A stretch of DNA of 24,613 bases from Chloroflexota bacterium (lineage in GTDB: Bacteria; Chloroflexota; Anaerolineae; Anaerolineales; Anaerolineaceae). The DNA lies in assembly GCA_029265085.1 (NCBI GenBank), contig JAJUJY010000056.1:1-24613 (forward strand). Direction: 5' to 3'. Both the position numbers and the translations under genes were made by a program. Shown here one piece after another: positions 22,688 to 24,613 of this stretch. Under the pieces are notes generated by a model. That model was not told the DNA's origin, did no database searches, and was given only the letters and a program-made list of their open reading frames with translations. Within the stretch, counting starts at the first letter, position 1, and every line of letters starts with the position of its first letter.

Positions 22688-22717
22688 AGTATAACTGATG
22701 GTACGAAAAGCTGTCAA
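22688..22717 (-). promoter_or_regulatory. Promoter of gmd
   Basis: On the minus strand a perfect TTGACA (22712-22717) is 18 bases from TATACT (22688-22693), one mismatch from consensus. Transcription would start near 22681, about 50 bases before the TTG start. Confidence 0.8.
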
Positions 22718-22732
22718 CCGGGCTTAAAAACA

Positions 22733-22760
22733 CAACCGGTGGTTTTATAACCACCGGTTG
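22733..22760 (-). terminator. Rho-independent terminator of clpC
   Basis: Arms CAACCGGTGGTT (22733-22744) and AACCACCGGTTG (22749-22760) are perfectly complementary around a TTAT loop. On the minus strand the stem is followed by TGTTTTTAAG. Confidence 0.9.
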
Positions 22761-22780
22761 ATATATCTGATCCAAATGGG

Positions 22781-24613
22781 TTATTTTGTGATTTCCACTG
22801 CTTCTGCTTTGCGGAAGGTCAGTTGTTTGTCCCCTTCCGCATAGTCCACGATCACTTTATCGCCACGGGTGAATTGGCCGGAAAGGACACTGATCGACAG
22901 CGGGCTCTCGATGTGTTTTTGTAAAGCGCGTCGTAGGGGGCGAGCTCCAAAAGCCGGGTCAAAGCCAACCTCTGCCAACCATTTGCGTGCAGCCGGCATT
23001 AATTCAACCTCAAGCCCATGTTCTTCCAATCGTGAATGGACTTCCTTCATCTGCAAGTCAACAATCTGGTACATCTGATCCAAGGAAAGCGGAGAGAACA
23101 TGATGATTTCATCAATGCGGTTGATGAATTCAGGCCGGAAGGTTGATTTTAAGGCTTTTTGGATCTTCTCATGATTCGCGCGGTCTTCCGCATTGGAAGC
23201 GTCCTGTAAGAAGCCCAATGTACCTCCCTGGCGGACAAATTCCGTACCCAGGTTGCTGGTCATGATTAAAACCGTATTGCGGAAATCAACTACCTGACCC
23301 TGACCATCGGTTAACCGGCCGTCATCCAATATTTGCAATAAAGCGTTCCAAACTTCGGGATGCGCTTTTTCGATTTCGTCAAACAACACCACGCGGTAGG
23401 GGCGGCGGCGAACAGCCTCGGTAAGTTGGCCACCTTCTTCGTAGCCAACGTAACCCGGAGGGGCACCAAACAACCGTGAAACCGTGTGTTGTTCGCGGTA
23501 TTCACTCATATCCAGGCGAACCAGAGCGTCTTCATCGCCGAACATGAATTCGGCCAGGGCTTTGGCAAGTTCAGTTTTACCCACTCCAGACGGACCAATG
23601 AAAATAAATGACCCGATCGGACGGCGTGGATCTTTCAGCCCTGCGCGGGCGCGGCGAATTGCATCCGAAATCGCTTTAATGGCCTCGGTCTGTCCAATAA
23701 CTCGTTCTCCGAGACGTTCTTCCATTTTGAGCAATTTTTCGGCTTCGGACTCCATCATTTGGGTAACGGGAATTCCAGTCCATTGGGCAACAACATCTGC
23801 GATATCGTTAACATCAACAATATCATCTAATTTATGTTCGGTCTCCCATTTGTCGCGCAGCTCGTTAAATGTGTCTTCCAGGCGGAGTCGTTCCGCCTTC
23901 TTCCGTGCAGCCCGTTCGTAATCGCGTTCCACACCGGCCTGTTCTTCTTCGGCTTTTAATTTATCCAGCTCGGATTTCATTTGTTTTAAATCATCCGGCA
24001 AGGAATACAGAGCCACACGAAGTTTTGCCGCGGCTTCGTCCATCAAATCAATGGCTTTGTCCGGTAAGTGGCGGTCAGTAACATATTGCGAAGAAAGGCG
24101 GGCAGCAGCTTTTAATGCCTCGTCGGAGAAGCGGATTTTATGATGTGCTTCATAGCGATCGCGTAAACCTTGCAGCATCTTGATCGTATCTTCTACACTG
24201 GGTTCATCCACATAAACTGGTGCAAAGCGGCGTTCTAATGCAGAGTCTTTTTCGATATGTTTATGGTATTCATCTAAAGTGGTCGCACCAATACATTGAA
24301 GGTCACCGCGAGCCAGGGCTGGCTTTAACATATTTGAAGCATCCATTGCACCCTGGGCAGCGCCTGCACCAACCACGGTGTGAAGCTCGTCAATGAAGAG
24401 AATGATTTCACTCTCAGAGCGCTGAACTTCTTCGATGGCGGCTTTAAGGCGTTCTTCAAATTCACCACGGAAACGAGAACCGGCAATCATTGCGCCTAAA
24501 TCAAGCGACATGACTCGTTTTCCAACCAATATCTCTGGAACGTCATTGGAAGCAATTTTTTGAGCCAGACCTTCCACAATCGCAGTTTTACCAACACCTG
24601 CTTCGCCAATCAA
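22781..24613 (-). CDS. clpC: ClpC-type AAA+ unfoldase (N-terminal part outside window)
   Basis: 610 codons to the window edge; the reading frame continues past it, and the first visible codon is an internal Leu of [10 protein letters not shown], not a start. Two AAA+ modules are seen: module 1 with Walker A GEAGVGKT and Walker [11 protein letters not shown]; module 2 with [10 protein letters not shown], Walker [14 protein letters not shown] and sensor/Arg-finger regions. Between them lies only a short linker of UVR type ([20 protein letters not shown]), not the long coiled coil of ClpB, and the ClpP-binding tripeptide occurs as LGF in GGTLGFLQD. Both features place it with ClpC, which feeds unfolded proteins to ClpP. 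ClpP itself and any adaptor are not visible. The two N-terminal Clp repeats lie outside the window. It ends at a strong terminator. Confidence 0.93.
   Translation of the reverse strand: MIGEAGVGKTAIVEGLAQKIASNDVPEILVGKRVMSLDLGAMIAGSRFRGEFEERLKAAIEEVQRSESEIILFIDELHTVVGAGAAQGAMDASNMLKPALARGDLQCIGATTLDEYHKHIEKDSALERRFAPVYVDEPSVEDTIKMLQGLRDRYEAHHKIRFSDEALKAAARLSSQYVTDRHLPDKAIDLMDEAAAKLRVALYSLPDDLKQMKSELDKLKAEEEQAGVERDYERAARKKAERLRLEDTFNELRDKWETEHKLDDIVDVNDIADVVAQWTGIPVTQMMESEAEKLLKMEERLGERVIGQTEAIKAISDAIRRARAGLKDPRRPIGSFIFIGPSGVGKTELAKALAEFMFGDEDALVRLDMSEYREQHTVSRLFGAPPGYVGYEEGGQLTEAVRRRPYRVVLFDEIEKAHPEVWNALLQILDDGRLTDGQGQVVDFRNTVLIMTSNLGTEFVRQGGTLGFLQDASNAEDRANHEKIQKALKSTFRPEFINRIDEIIMFSPLSLDQMYQIVDLQMKEVHSRLEEHGLEVELMPAARKWLAEVGFDPAFGARPLRRALQKHIESPLSISVLSGQFTRGDKVIVDYAEGDKQLTFRKAEAVEITK

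Noticed and set aside
23484..24081. Plus-strand open frames of 145 and 70 residues
   Set aside because: Antisense shadows of clpC, whose frame is unbroken and well conserved.
22781..24613. Assignment as ClpB
   Set aside because: The long middle coiled coil of ClpB is absent; a short UVR-like linker and an LGF loop favour ClpC.

Overview
The window looks like a chromosomal segment of an anaerobic bacterium, most likely from Chloroflexota class Anaerolineae (inference). Pointers are moderate GC, many lipoproteins with short lipoboxes, an oxygen-scavenging flavo-diiron protein, an archaeal-type tungstate/molybdate uptake system, a nickel lactate racemase homologue, a LuxR-HTH/kelch membrane regulator, and the absence of phage or transposase genes. 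Most genes are on the minus strand. There are two tRNAs and no rRNA or CRISPR. Bases 664-834, 7582-7738, 15566-15700, 16643-16794 and 19240-19390 are ordinary intergenic stretches; apart from the CDSs at both window edges, no gap exceeds 300 bases.

Left part (1-5450): a partial Fpg/Nei-fold protein that has lost the canonical catalytic residues; a three-gene minus-strand cassette (lipoprotein, TauE/DsbD-like membrane protein fused to a cupredoxin domain, HMA metal chaperone) that looks like copper handling; a plus-strand dipeptide epimerase of the enolase superfamily; and a pair of zinc-ribbon membrane proteins. Strong hairpin terminators separate these units.

Middle (5450-9090): a tRNA with anticodon CAU that resembles tRNA-Ile2, followed by tandem ~67-bp repeats of its own 3' end plus a hairpin; an unknown lipoprotein; a LarA-type lactate racemase; and, divergent from it, a membrane-anchored LuxR-HTH/kelch regulator whose perfect -10 box is so close to the ATG that the message is probably leaderless.

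Tungstate/molybdate region (9098-12520, minus): one apparent transcription unit starts at a strong promoter whose -10 box lies inside a perfect inverted repeat. It encodes a lipoprotein with three tandem sulfite-oxidase/molybdopterin-fold domains, then a WtpA-like binding lipoprotein, then a WtpB-like permease. The wtpA frame is broken at a run of eight T, and no transporter ATPase is present. This is the most unusual part of the window.

Right part (12580-24613): flavo-diiron protein FprA behind tRNA-Gly(UCC); an OpgC/DUF1624-like multi-spanning membrane protein; an exported protein with a duplicated Cys-pair module; a cytosolic GH20 hexosaminidase convergent with a membrane-anchored lytic transglycosylase (both plausibly cell-wall turnover); trehalose synthase TreS; GDP-mannose 4,6-dehydratase coupled to a low-molecular-weight protein tyrosine phosphatase, both with TTG starts; and the 3' two thirds of clpC.
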